From Gemmataceae bacterium (lineage in GTDB: Bacteria; Planctomycetota; Planctomycetia; Gemmatales; Gemmataceae), in assembly GCA_003136315.1 (NCBI GenBank), contig PLDW01000195.1, positions 1 to 49,514 of the forward strand: a stretch of 49,514 bases of DNA, given 5' to 3'. Below are positions 1 through 8,190 of this stretch, piece after piece. The notes beneath the pieces are model-generated. The model was given only the letters and a program-made list of their open reading frames with translations. It had not been told where the DNA came from and did no database searches. A program made the position numbers and the translations under genes. Every line of letters begins with the position of its first letter. Positions within the stretch are counted from its first letter, which is position 1.

Positions 1-430
1 ATTCCTGGCCGCGTAAAGTATAAGCCTGCAAGCATGGCAGCAGGCTGTCATGGGTTCTGCCGGAAAAGGGAGGGTGCGGGAACCGTAGGTTCCTGCAAAG
101 AAAGTGAGTCACTAACACTTTACATCACCGGACAGTCACGCGGTACTTCGCACCGATGACGAGCGGTAGTCATCTTTCCGGCGAATGCTGAAGTGGGGGC
201 AAGCCCGGGGAGAAGGGACCAAGAGGATGGAAGAGTTGTCCGGTAACTGCTTCAGAAAGCATAAGAATGCTGAAAATCCTGGGTGAATTGTGACCCTGAT
301 CTGGTTTCACAGCGCATGGCATCGTTGGGAGGGCGAGAAAAACACTTGAAAAACCAGGGAAAATCGTGTGTAGTGTCTGGCATGGGATTGTAGCCGTACG
401 ATCCAAATATGCAGCAGGAGCAACCAGAGG
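1..430. other. Non-coding stretch with a short hairpin
   Basis: No convincing gene is seen; the reverse-strand reading frames here look like chance. A hairpin with arms 76-84 and 88-96 (nine pairs, one G-T) and a three-base loop sits in it, without a following T run. An AGGAG at 416-420 serves the gene starting at 431. Confidence 0.4.
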
Positions 431-1060
431 ATGCCGAAAAGCCCGACGAAAAGAGAATACACCGCGCTGGAGCAAGCCTTCGACTGGTTCAACCGGGATC
501 TGTTCGGCGGCCAACTCACACCGTGCCTGATCACGTTTAACCGCCATTCGAAGGCGTACGGATACTATTGGGCCGGGAAGATCGAAGGCCGGAGAGGGAA
601 AATGCGGCATCCGATGGCGGAAATCGCGCTAAACCCCGACTCGTTCAGCAAGCGGGCGGACCGACAGATCATGTCGACACTCGTCCACGAGATGGTACAC
701 CACTGGCAGTACAGCCACGGCAATCCAGGGCGGGCGTGTTATCACAACCGCGAGTGGGCGGCTAAGATGATCGCAGTCGGCCTTATGCCGAGTTCAACCG
801 GAAAACCCGGTGGGCACGAGACCGGGGACAAAATGTCCCATTACATTATCAGGGACGGAGCGTTCAGCCGGGCCTGGGGTAAGCTGTTCCACACCGGCTT
901 TCGGCTGAGGTTACAATCACGGCCGGCCAGCCCAGGAAAGGACCGGAGCAAGCAAAAATTCACCTGCCCGATGTGTAGTATGAACGTTTGGGGCGCGGAC
1001 TCACTGGTCGGGTGCATTTCCTGTGTTCGCTGCAACCAAGTACTGGTCGAACGTGAATAA
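431..1060 (+). CDS. SprT-like zinc metallopeptidase
   Basis: This 209-residue protein resembles the SprT-like family. The zinc-binding helix HEMVH lies at residues 86-90 and a further His in HNREW (about 106) is a likely third ligand. The tail carries CPMC followed by two more Cys pairs, a zinc ribbon typical of SprT-like proteins. In eukaryotes the related Spartan degrades DNA-protein crosslinks; the bacterial members on mobile elements have no settled role, so a DNA-linked protease is only an inference. The ATG has AGGAG ten bases upstream. It stands alone on the plus strand, upstream of the HTH regulator at 1631, at the left of the putative element. Confidence 0.85.
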   Translation: MPKSPTKREYTALEQAFDWFNRDLFGGQLTPCLITFNRHSKAYGYYWAGKIEGRRGKMRHPMAEIALNPDSFSKRADRQIMSTLVHEMVHHWQYSHGNPGRACYHNREWAAKMIAVGLMPSSTGKPGGHETGDKMSHYIIRDGAFSRAWGKLFHTGFRLRLQSRPASPGKDRSKQKFTCPMCSMNVWGADSLVGCISCVRCNQVLVERE

Positions 1061-1072
1061 GAGCAGTGGGAG

Positions 1073-1498
1073 TCAGCTTCTTTTCACAGGGGGACTCGAA
1101 TCCGGAACCTCTGGCCCCAAACAGGTTTGAGTCACCAACCGGACGACCTCGGCTGCGTAGGTAGCAAGCAAACGTCCCCGGTCGTTTGGAAGAAGATCGT
1201 CATCAAGAAAATCGTCGCTTCCGGGTAAAATAACTGTGAGTGATTCCCGTACGCGGCGTCGGAATTTTGAAAATGCCGATTTGCTCATACTAACCGATCG
1301 TTGGGCAAGTGTCGATTGTTTACGTATCGGCCTTCGTAATTCTAACGATATATCTATTGTCGTAAAGATTTGATGAAGCCGAACCCAGCTTTCAAGTGGC
1401 AAGGCTTCAAGCAGGTCGCTGAGTCGTAAAGGCCGACTCTCAGGATGTGGAGTGTCCACGGGAATCACCCAGTTGAAGTTCGGCGCCGATACGCCCAA
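1073..1498 (-). CDS. Hypothetical protein, 141 residues
   Basis: An open frame starting at TTG and running toward the SprT-like gene, ending 12 bases after its stop. It is rich in Arg, Ser and Leu, with a central basic stretch around SKSAFSKFRRRVRES. No known domain is recognised, no ATG start is available at the 5' end, and no clear ribosome site is seen. It is divergent to the HTH regulator at 1631. It could be a real small gene of the element or a chance frame. Confidence 0.3.
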   Translation of the reverse strand: MGVSAPNFNWVIPVDTPHPESRPLRLSDLLEALPLESWVRLHQIFTTIDISLELRRPIRKQSTLAQRSVSMSKSAFSKFRRRVRESLTVILPGSDDFLDDDLLPNDRGRLLATYAAEVVRLVTQTCLGPEVPDSSPPVKRS

Positions 1499-1591
1499 AG
1501 ACTCTCGTGCGGGGAGAATCGCGGATGGCCGAGTGGCATTATGTCAGGCGAAGCCGTTCAATGAAAATAACATAGTTATTTAAATATTTTA

Positions 1592-1621
1592 TTGCATTAT
1601 TGTATAACTTTGCAATATAAT
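1592..1621 (+). promoter_or_regulatory. Putative promoter giving a leaderless mRNA
   Basis: TTGCAT at 1592-1597 and TATAAT at 1616-1621 are spaced 18 bases apart in a very AT-rich stretch. The start codon at 1631 is about ten bases after the -10 box, so transcription would begin at or next to the ATG, and no Shine-Dalgarno sequence is present. The elements TTGCA (1592-1596) and TGCAA (1611-1615) form an inverted repeat that could be an operator for the encoded regulator. Confidence 0.45.
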
Positions 1622-1630
1622 ATAATAATA

Positions 1631-2641
1631 ATGTTAGACAGTAAGTCGTTTCGTAGTTTGGCAATCGGTCATGACACCTTTGGCTATCAGCTTGCTTATG
1701 TGCGAGATGTGATCGCGGGGCTCACGCAGGCTGAGTTGGCAGAAGCCATTAACGAGGTCGTGTTGGGTCGGATCAATATTACCCGCATACACATCAAGAA
1801 CTGGGAGAACAACACGGACTTGGAGCAGGTGTCTCCGGGAGTGGTTGCAGCCATCACAGAGGTATTTAGTTCTCGACTGAACTATCAAGAACACGAAAAG
1901 AATGAACTGGCGGGGCGGCTTAAAGATGCTCTTGCGAAGAGTAGGCAAGAAGCCACTGTTCCGGGAGAGCACAAAAGCCCTGGCACCAGCTTCGGCGACT
2001 TGCTGAGCAAACTCAGGGAGGAGCAACTCGCCGCTACTCAGTCCGAACTGGCAGGGCTTTTGGTCCCGCTTGTCGCAGCGCATTCTGGCCCCGCTTCCCG
2101 CATCTCGTTTGACGACGTGTTTGCGGTCGAACGAGGCCTGGTGCCGCGACGAGAGTTTGTCGAAGCAGCGATCGAAGTATTCTTGGCTCGCGGAGTACCG
2201 ACGGACACCCTTCAAGTGTTGCGGGCGCAAGGTGAAGCAGCTTTAAAGCAGCCTTCCTATCCGCGGCCGTTGGCGGCTCACAGTACGGAGACATTGTTGA
2301 CACGAGCAGGACATATTCTCCTTTGCGAAGGGACTCAATCTGCGGAGTTCAAGCCAAGAAAGAGGCCACATTTCCTTGCTCCAAATATTCCGATGAAGCG
2401 ATCTTTCCGTGATATCGAGAACGGTTCGGGCGCTCCAGCTGCACTGATGCTGGCCCTCTTCAGTGACCGTCGGCTCGATACAGTTCGGGCTGATCACCGC
2501 GATGCGCTGCGAGATTACCTCCTACGCGAGGGCGTGCCAGCCGAAGAAATCCAAGAGTTCGATGCAATACTTCAAGAGATCAACATCCGAAAGGTCGGTT
2601 TCGCGGCGGGGCGTAGTCCGCCCCAAAGGCGATCGAGGTAG
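1631..2641 (+). CDS. Regulator with two XRE-like helix-turn-helix regions
   Basis: A 336-residue protein if started at the ATG at 1631; a frame from TTG at 1592 is open but would overlap the promoter. Two regions share one pattern: about residues 10-75 (TQAELAEAI, then IKNWENN) and about 120-185 (TQSELAGLL, then a VERG segment). Both resemble XRE/Cro-type HTH domains, the second more degenerate. The rest of the protein, about residues 200-336, has no recognised fold and ends in a basic tail. It is probably a DNA-binding regulator of the element. It converges directly on the membrane protein at 2642-3094 with no bases between the two stop codons. Confidence 0.6.
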   Translation: MLDSKSFRSLAIGHDTFGYQLAYVRDVIAGLTQAELAEAINEVVLGRINITRIHIKNWENNTDLEQVSPGVVAAITEVFSSRLNYQEHEKNELAGRLKDALAKSRQEATVPGEHKSPGTSFGDLLSKLREEQLAATQSELAGLLVPLVAAHSGPASRISFDDVFAVERGLVPRREFVEAAIEVFLARGVPTDTLQVLRAQGEAALKQPSYPRPLAAHSTETLLTRAGHILLCEGTQSAEFKPRKRPHFLAPNIPMKRSFRDIENGSGAPAALMLALFSDRRLDTVRADHRDALRDYLLREGVPAEEIQEFDAILQEINIRKVGFAAGRSPPQRRSR

Positions 2642-3094
2642 TTATGGGAGTGGGGTTCGATCATGTTGTCCCATACGCGTTCGGCGTCGATGGTTGCAGA
2701 CGCCCCAGATCAGAAGCGATGGGACCATCAGGTGAACGAGGAGGCAACTTTCGGCAATCGCCCAATTGAGGATCCCGATGGTGACCACGAGCCACGCGGA
2801 CAGGGCCAACCCCACCGTAATGATGACAGCCGCGGACAAATAGCCGAGCAGCTTGTTAATCCGATCGTTCTTGATTAGACCCCCACCTTGGATGACTACC
2901 TGCAAATAGATCGCGAGCAAGGTCAGGGCCACCCCACCAACCAGCATCGACCACCACCCGATCTCTGGGCCGGCCTGCGACATTTGCATCGATTGCACAT
3001 TGAGCACAGTGGTGGTCCCCCCGCTGATGACAGCGGTTGCAGGAACCAGCACCGGCCCACGTTTCGCAATCCAGCATTTCAGCACATCCTTCAT
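2642..3094 (-). CDS. Small integral membrane protein, unknown function
   Basis: A 150-residue protein with an ATG at 3092-3094 and a GAGG motif about eight bases upstream. Hydrophobic segments lie near residues 15-32, 47-68, 83-107 and 114-131, so it is likely to span the membrane three or four times; a charged, Arg-rich tail follows (about 134-143). No family is recognised. Its upstream region contains the first copy of the diverged repeat family (3151-3325). Confidence 0.5.
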   Translation of the reverse strand: MKDVLKCWIAKRGPVLVPATAVISGGTTTVLNVQSMQMSQAGPEIGWWSMLVGGVALTLLAIYLQVVIQGGGLIKNDRINKLLGYLSAAVIITVGLALSAWLVVTIGILNWAIAESCLLVHLMVPSLLIWGVCNHRRRTRMGQHDRTPLP

Positions 3095-3150
3095 GGCGAT
3101 ACCTCATGGGGGTTCAAGGCTTCCCGATGCTTCGGCAAGATACCGTTGGG

Positions 3151-3325
3151 TGCAAATCCTCGCCCTAAATGGTGCTGGTTAACCGAATTAGAGGGGATCA
3201 CCGCGAGCTACTTTGTGGAGGAAAACGATTCTTCTCAAATGTAATATACGCAGGCCGTAGAGCTGAAGCTACAGTTGCCCGAAGAAAATTTAAGTTTAGA
3301 ACGTGGCCAGAGGTTGAAGCCACCC
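3151..3325. repeat. Diverged interspersed repeat, copy A
   Basis: It begins with TGCAAATCCTCGCCCTAAAT and ends near GAGGTTGAAGCCACCC. The same head and tail motifs recur in copies B and C. It ends where the left target duplication of the MITE begins. Confidence 0.45.
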
Positions 3326-3332
3326 AATCAAG

Positions 3333-3463
3333 GTAACCGTTCACGGGCGAGGTGCTTGAAACTCAAGGTGTTTTTTAGTGCGCCCCTCACTTTTAGCCCG
3401 TTATGACACCCAGGGTCGCGAACAGTGCTTGAAATACGGTGCTTCCACCCCGTGAACGGTTAC
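3333..3463. mobile_element. Probable IS66-type MITE, 131 bp
   Basis: Perfect 15-bp terminal inverted repeats (GTAACCGTTCACGGG at 3333-3347; complement at 3449-3463) bound a 131-bp element with no reading frame. The outer 8 bases match 7 of 8: CAATCAAG at 3325-3332 and CGATCAAG at 3464-3471. IS66-family elements have ends beginning GTAA and make 8-bp target duplications, so this is best read as a non-autonomous derivative mobilised by an IS66 transposase not present here. Confidence 0.65.
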
Positions 3464-3481
3464 CGATCAAGTCCTATGAAA

Positions 3482-3676
3482 TGCAAATTCGTTGCCCTAA
3501 GTGATAGCTAGATAAATGATTACGGGGAGTCCGTCCGAAATCCCTTTGAAGTCCCAATCTCTCCTAAGGCAGAATTAACGGAGCCCGGTCAAGGGATGTG
3601 CCCGACTGGTGCCCTCAAGTTGAGGATTATATGGGCCGTCGGGTTGCCCGAACGTCGGGGGAGTAAAGTGCCACCG
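3482..3676. repeat. Diverged interspersed repeat, copy B
   Basis: Starts TGCAAATTCGTTGCCCTAAG and ends AGTAAAGTGCCACCG about 195 bases later; same order of motifs as copies A and C. No reading frame of note lies inside. Confidence 0.45.
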
Positions 3677-3767
3677 TCCCATGTGTCTCCAGCCAGCGCC
3701 TCCGGGCATCCTTGCGGTGTCTCAGAAGAGTTCTGGTTCAATGAGCCACCCTGGGCGACCAGGAGGT

Positions 3768-3799
3768 GCTAAATCCTTGCCCTGCGTGGCAGTAGCCAA
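3768..3799. repeat. Partial copy of the diverged repeat (head only)
   Basis: The stretch reads TGCTAAATCCTTGCCCTGCG and then GTGGCAGTAGCC, matching the head of copies A-C. I could not find a matching tail in the following 150 bases. Confidence 0.35.
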
Positions 3800-3953
3800 G
3801 GGGTGGGTACTACAAGAGAAGCTTGTTGAGGCAGGGGGTCGCCACGGATCCATCTTAGACGCGAGGCATAAATCAGGACATGGCTGATCAACAATTAAAT
3901 TGAAGGTTACCAAATTCAGAGATAGCTCATGCCCAGGTCAATCCTCATAGGTG

Positions 3954-4140
3954 TGTAAATTCCTTGCCCTAAGTGGTGGCCAAATAGCAAATTAAGTCGA
4001 TCCTCGCGAGTTATTTTACGAAGGACGCAGTCGCTCCCGAAGCACTATTAGTGGATCATCATGGTGGTTGTCCCGCTGGCATGCAGTTGGGATTTCGCGG
4101 GTAGTTGAAGATCCCAAACATCGGGAGTTCAAGTGCCACC
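3954..4140. repeat. Diverged interspersed repeat, copy C
   Basis: Starts TGTAAATTCCTTGCCCTAAG followed by TGGTGGCC and ends with TCGGGAGTTCAAGTGCCACC about 187 bases later. The tail matches that of copy B at 3643-3676, and the part after the head matches copy A (CGCGAG followed by a TA-TTT stretch). Confidence 0.45.
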
Positions 4141-4838
4141 GGCTTGCCCCAATGCCATGAAGGCGACAAAATTACCCAGATTACCAGGTAGGCTGCCATT
4201 TTGTCAGAATAACTGCCTTCATTCCTAGGCTCTCCACGATTAGGGATAGCGGAGAGCAGTGTTTCAGGGCGATCAGGATCACTTGGTTTGCTCCTTGGTG
4301 GCAGCTCGTGTCTGCCAACCAGGCCTAGGAGTTTGGGCCTAGGCTTTGAACCGTGACGGCAATGTCCGGGAGATCAGATTCAAAAGCGGTGACTGAGTCA
4401 CCCAACTAAGCCAAATGGTCGCAATCGATGACTCGGCAATAACTTCCGTCATCGATGTGGCCAGGTCGGGCGCAAGCGAGCCAAGCAGGCTCCTAGATCG
4501 TGATCAAAGCGGCTCCATCGCGGAGATTCAAGTTTGCGCTTCCGGTGCCGAAAAGCGGATCTTGTTCCGCAACTTGCATGGAATTCGGCGCAATTGCGGA
4601 TTCACGCCCGGATCATGAATTTGAAGAGGTGCCTCGGCAAAGAAAATTTGGTACTTACCAGCTTCAAAGAGGGAATTGCCTAGTCAGTTCTGGCGTCAGA
4701 CGCTATAGTGGTTAAGAATAGGGGGTGGGAAATCGGGCGAACCCTGGGTGTTTCGTCAGGTAAGTGCTCCATCCCACTCTAACTGATGGAGTCCCGCGAG
4801 GGCCTTCTGATTGAGCGGCAGCAGAGAGCAGAGGAGCC
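4141..4838. promoter_or_regulatory. Gene-free region with a possible promoter/operator
   Basis: No gene is seen. Near its end, a perfect inverted repeat GCGTCAGACGC (4693-4703) directly abuts TATAGT (4704-4709), which could be a -10 box; no good -35 element is found, so the promoter call is weak. It lies about 130 bases before the regulator gene at 4839 and would suit an autoregulated operon. GAGGAG at 4827-4832 is the ribosome site for that gene. Confidence 0.25.
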
Positions 4839-6626
4839 ATGAGCGAACAGCGCCGGAAGTCACCCCCCGGAAAAAAGCGTAAGCCAGCAGAGCTATTCCA
4901 AGAAAAGAAAGATGAGATCGCGGCTGTGCTTGTGAGGGTTGAGTTAATCAGAAGAGTACTCTCTCGGCAGGAAGCCGGGCTGACGCCACAGGAGGAGGCC
5001 GCGCTCAAGCAGATCGAGAAGTCTATCCAAGCTTCCCCCTACGGTCTCAACGAAAAGGTAGAAAGTCTCAGCGCGATCGAATCGATCCGGGAGGTGCTGT
5101 CCCGGCGGCAGATCGGACTCACTCCAGAGGAGAAGGATGAGATCAGCCGCGCGAGCTTGGACATCCAGGCTTGCTATGACGCTCTCGTCGAGAAAGATAA
5201 GTACAGCGAGATCAATCTTTTTACGTATAAAGTTCAGCGATACCTAGATGGCCTAAACTGGACCTATGCGGATTTGGCGCACCACATCAAAGTTTCGGCC
5301 GCGTTGGTAAGCGTATGGCTAGGTGATGGAAAAGATCGGGTTGTGCGGTTGCCTGCTAAAGATGATGTCTGTCGAATCGCTTGGGCGATTACTGGTGGAC
5401 AAGATGGTGAATTGAAGAGCTTGCGTGATGCTCCCGATGCTGGCGGAATCGCTCACGACTCATCCAAAGCTAGCGAGACGAAAAGGACAGATGGCGGCCG
5501 CTCCGGGCGAGGGGAATTAGCCTTTATTCTTGACGAGCTGCTCCAAGCAGCGGGATATGCGGGAGTTCAAGGCCGTGCCGAGAATCGGGCGTGGGAACGG
5601 ATCAGTGGAAGCTCTCATCTTGTCTCGATTACTCGTCCGAAATATGATACTGTGAGTGGAGAACATCTTCTGCCAACTGATCTGCGAGTCGGATGGGTTA
5701 CATCTAATCCTCTTTTCTATTTGCCTGCTGCTCTTGACGGTGGTCCGCAAGGCCTTGCTGCTGATATAGTTCGATGCCTGGCGGATTACCTCGGAGTCCG
5801 TTTAGATTGGGTAGACGTCCGCAGAAGGTCAGACCTCGGACGCTGTCTTCGTGAAGGCCAGATCGATCTAGTCGCCCCGATGGCAGTTCACTTCCCCAAG
5901 CGGATGATCGATATGAATTTCACGACAGGAATACCCGGTCTCCGTTGCGGCATGAATTGCATTCTCAAAAAATCCGAGATAGGGGAAGTGAGCACGACTG
6001 GCTTCCAACCGCAGCAGCTCAGCGAGGTGGATCCGGACCGGATTAAGATCGAGTACATGCCAGGTGACATCGGAGCATATGGAGTGTCACTGTTTGCACC
6101 TCGTTGGGCTATCAAGAACGATGTATTTCGTCCACACTCCGGCAATTCTATGACAGAGAAAAGTCCAGATCTGCAGTCGGTATATTCTGACCTCATTAAT
6201 TATCCCAGAGAATATGAGAATGGCGAGAAGGGACGAGTTCGCTGTTATCTGACCGGCCAACTCACTTGCTACAGGGGGGTGGTAGACTCGCGCGATAAGG
6301 TTGACTCGCCCGATAAGCTTGGACTATTACTTCCGCAAACAAAATCGCCCGTAAAACTTCCATATGCTTTCGGTGTTGCATATACCGAGCCACGTCTTCA
6401 TCGTATTATCGATAATTCTTTAAGAATAATATTTGATGATTACGATGTTATGTATCGATTGTACTATTCAGCACAAGATGATTTGCGAGATCTAGCTGAG
6501 GCTGATATAATTCATCTTGACGCCTCATCACCCCAATGGCTCACGAGTGTGTTAAAGGATCTTAAAATCAAGATTCATCCACACCTTGATCGACGGGCGC
6601 CTTCTACATCGAGTAACACTGCATGA
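4839..6626 (+). CDS. HTH regulator fused to a solute-binding-like domain
   Basis: A 595-residue protein with no signal peptide or membrane segment, so it should be cytoplasmic. Residues 36-75 and 81-120 are a duplicated helical unit (IRRVLSRQEAGLTPQEE and IREVLSRRQIGLTPEEK). Residues about 131-165 resemble an XRE-type HTH (WTYADLAHHI, then SAALVSVWLGDG). From about residue 281 to 580 the sequence resembles family-3 periplasmic solute-binding proteins (LRVGWVTSNPLFY at the start, then DIVRCLADYLGV and GQIDLVAPMAVHFPKR). The start has GAGGAG upstream. It overlaps the next gene, a true anchored solute-binding protein, by four bases and leads an ABC transporter operon. It is probably a one-component sensor that binds the transported solute and controls the operon; this is inference. 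Confidence 0.65.
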   Translation: MSEQRRKSPPGKKRKPAELFQEKKDEIAAVLVRVELIRRVLSRQEAGLTPQEEAALKQIEKSIQASPYGLNEKVESLSAIESIREVLSRRQIGLTPEEKDEISRASLDIQACYDALVEKDKYSEINLFTYKVQRYLDGLNWTYADLAHHIKVSAALVSVWLGDGKDRVVRLPAKDDVCRIAWAITGGQDGELKSLRDAPDAGGIAHDSSKASETKRTDGGRSGRGELAFILDELLQAAGYAGVQGRAENRAWERISGSSHLVSITRPKYDTVSGEHLLPTDLRVGWVTSNPLFYLPAALDGGPQGLAADIVRCLADYLGVRLDWVDVRRRSDLGRCLREGQIDLVAPMAVHFPKRMIDMNFTTGIPGLRCGMNCILKKSEIGEVSTTGFQPQQLSEVDPDRIKIEYMPGDIGAYGVSLFAPRWAIKNDVFRPHSGNSMTEKSPDLQSVYSDLINYPREYENGEKGRVRCYLTGQLTCYRGVVDSRDKVDSPDKLGLLLPQTKSPVKLPYAFGVAYTEPRLHRIIDNSLRIIFDDYDVMYRLYYSAQDDLRDLAEADIIHLDASSPQWLTSVLKDLKIKIHPHLDRRAPSTSSNTA

Positions 6627-7489
6627 ATCCACCGCATACTAGTCTATCGGCTTCGATCATGGCCTGGGCGGCGATGACTATCGCTTTGGTTGTCGCGGGG
6701 TATACTTATGTCCGGGACCGGGGGGAGCAGCGACCCACAGGCACGACCTCGGTTCTCCAACGTGTATCCGGATCAAACCAACTTCGTGCCGGGTTCATCG
6801 TGAATTCCCCGCAGGTAAGCAGAGACGCCAAGACGAGCGAGCTATCTGGCTATCATTATGATTTATTAAAAAAACTCGCAACTGAGGGTGGATTTGAAGT
6901 TGCCTTCGAGGAGACGACATTCTCTACGATGGTGGCTGCACTGAACTCGCACAATGTTGATGTCGTCATCGGTGGTGGATCCGAGAGCATACCGCGGGCG
7001 ATGGAAGTATCATTTACTGATCCGATTATGATCCTCGGGCTCGGGTATATCGCACGGAGTGACGACCCTCGATTCCAGTCGGTAGCCGATCTGAGCAGAC
7101 CGGGGATCAAAGTTGCCGTGACAGCAGGAGGTGCGAGCGCCGAGTACCAAAAGGAATATATGCCGCAAGCTGAGCCGGTGATACTCGCTCGAAGCGAATT
7201 GGCCAGGATCGTCCTGGAAGTCACTTCCGGGAGAGCCGACATAGGGATAGGAAATGTAAATAATTGTTTGCGCTTTGAGAAAGAACAACCTAACATCCGG
7301 TTTGTTACTAAGGGTAAGCCTTTCTACCGTTTCACAAGCGGGTTTGTCGTACGCCACGGTGACCCGGAGTGGTTGCAGTTCCTGAATTCCTCGATCCGCA
7401 ACCTCCAAACGAACGGCTTCACTGACAGATTGGAAGCGAAGTACAACCCTGATGGAATGCTCTGGACTCCCATAAAACTACCGCGATAG
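6623..7489 (+). CDS. ABC transporter solute-binding protein (family 3, amino-acid type)
   Basis: A 288-residue protein with an N-terminal hydrophobic segment at about residues 10-30 and no lipobox Cys, so it is probably an anchored or secreted binding protein. The rest follows the family-3 pattern: GYHYDLLKKLATEGGFEVAF, then ALNSHNVDVVIGG, then a second lobe with VAVTAGGASAEYQ and RADIGIGNVNNCL. Family-3 proteins usually bind polar amino acids or related molecules; the ligand cannot be read from the sequence. The ATG overlaps the regulator stop by four bases and the permease gene follows five bases later, so the four genes are one operon. Confidence 0.8.
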   Translation: MNPPHTSLSASIMAWAAMTIALVVAGYTYVRDRGEQRPTGTTSVLQRVSGSNQLRAGFIVNSPQVSRDAKTSELSGYHYDLLKKLATEGGFEVAFEETTFSTMVAALNSHNVDVVIGGGSESIPRAMEVSFTDPIMILGLGYIARSDDPRFQSVADLSRPGIKVAVTAGGASAEYQKEYMPQAEPVILARSELARIVLEVTSGRADIGIGNVNNCLRFEKEQPNIRFVTKGKPFYRFTSGFVVRHGDPEWLQFLNSSIRNLQTNGFTDRLEAKYNPDGMLWTPIKLPR

Positions 7490-7494
7490 GCCGA

Positions 7495-8190
7495 GTGAAC
7501 GAACCAATAATGCGATACCAATGGGACTTTGGGGTTGTCTGGGATTATCGATATGCCCTGCTTGATGGGCTCTTAATCACCATTCTTTTATCGGCCGCGG
7601 CGATCTTAACAGGAACAATTCTCGCAATACTGCTCGCTCTTGGCACAAGAATTGGCAATCCTGCGGTCCGAATCCTGATCTCCGCTGCTACTCAAATTGT
7701 TCGAGGCGTACCGCTGCTGGTAAGTCTTGTATTTGGGTATTACCTGCTCCCAACGCTGCTTGGCATTAAGCTTTCTGCCTTCTCCACTGCCTGGTGCATG
7801 CTTAGCTTGAATCTGGCGGCCTTTGCTGCCGACGTTTTGCGTGGCAGTATGCTCGCCGTTCCACGGGGGATCATAGAGGCCGGAATGGGGGTCGGAATGA
7901 CACGCATGAGCGTATTCTGGCGGATAGAGATTCCGGAAGTGATGCGCCGAAGCCTGCCGGCGCTTGTCGCTCTGTATATCTCTCTGTTTAAATATTCCAG
8001 CATTGCATCGGTCATTTCTGTTGCTGAACTGATGCGCAACGCAGACCTGATAATCGCAGAAAAATCTCGACCACTGGAAGTGTATTTCGCCGTCGCGGTC
8101 CTTTACCTCGCAGTTGTGCTGCCCCTTGGCTACGCGGCACGCTGGCTTGAACGACACTCGTGGTTTGGTCATGCAGCAGGCACCCAGTAA
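7495..8190 (+). CDS. ABC transporter permease (HisM/GlnP-like)
   Basis: A 231-residue inner-membrane protein with about five hydrophobic segments. The coupling-loop motif is clear at EAGMGVGMTRMSVFWRIEIP, where the family consensus has EAA, a Gly, and an I-x-L-P end; this loop contacts the ATPase. The GTG at 7495 is taken as start; an in-frame ATG at 7510 is an alternative. With only one permease gene in the operon, the transporter probably uses a homodimer. The stop codon overlaps the start of the ATPase gene (TAATG). Confidence 0.85.
   Translation: MNEPIMRYQWDFGVVWDYRYALLDGLLITILLSAAAILTGTILAILLALGTRIGNPAVRILISAATQIVRGVPLLVSLVFGYYLLPTLLGIKLSAFSTAWCMLSLNLAAFAADVLRGSMLAVPRGIIEAGMGVGMTRMSVFWRIEIPEVMRRSLPALVALYISLFKYSSIASVISVAELMRNADLIIAEKSRPLEVYFAVAVLYLAVVLPLGYAARWLERHSWFGHAAGTQ

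Noticed and set aside
1081-1125. Reverse-strand stretch resembling a tRNA T arm (GGATTCGAGTCC)
   Set aside because: The stem has only three pairs with a normal loop, and no anticodon arm or acceptor strand surrounds it.
3681-3913. Short overlapping reading frames on both strands near 3.7-3.9 kb
   Set aside because: They lie in repeat-derived DNA, lack ribosome sites and show no protein-like pattern.
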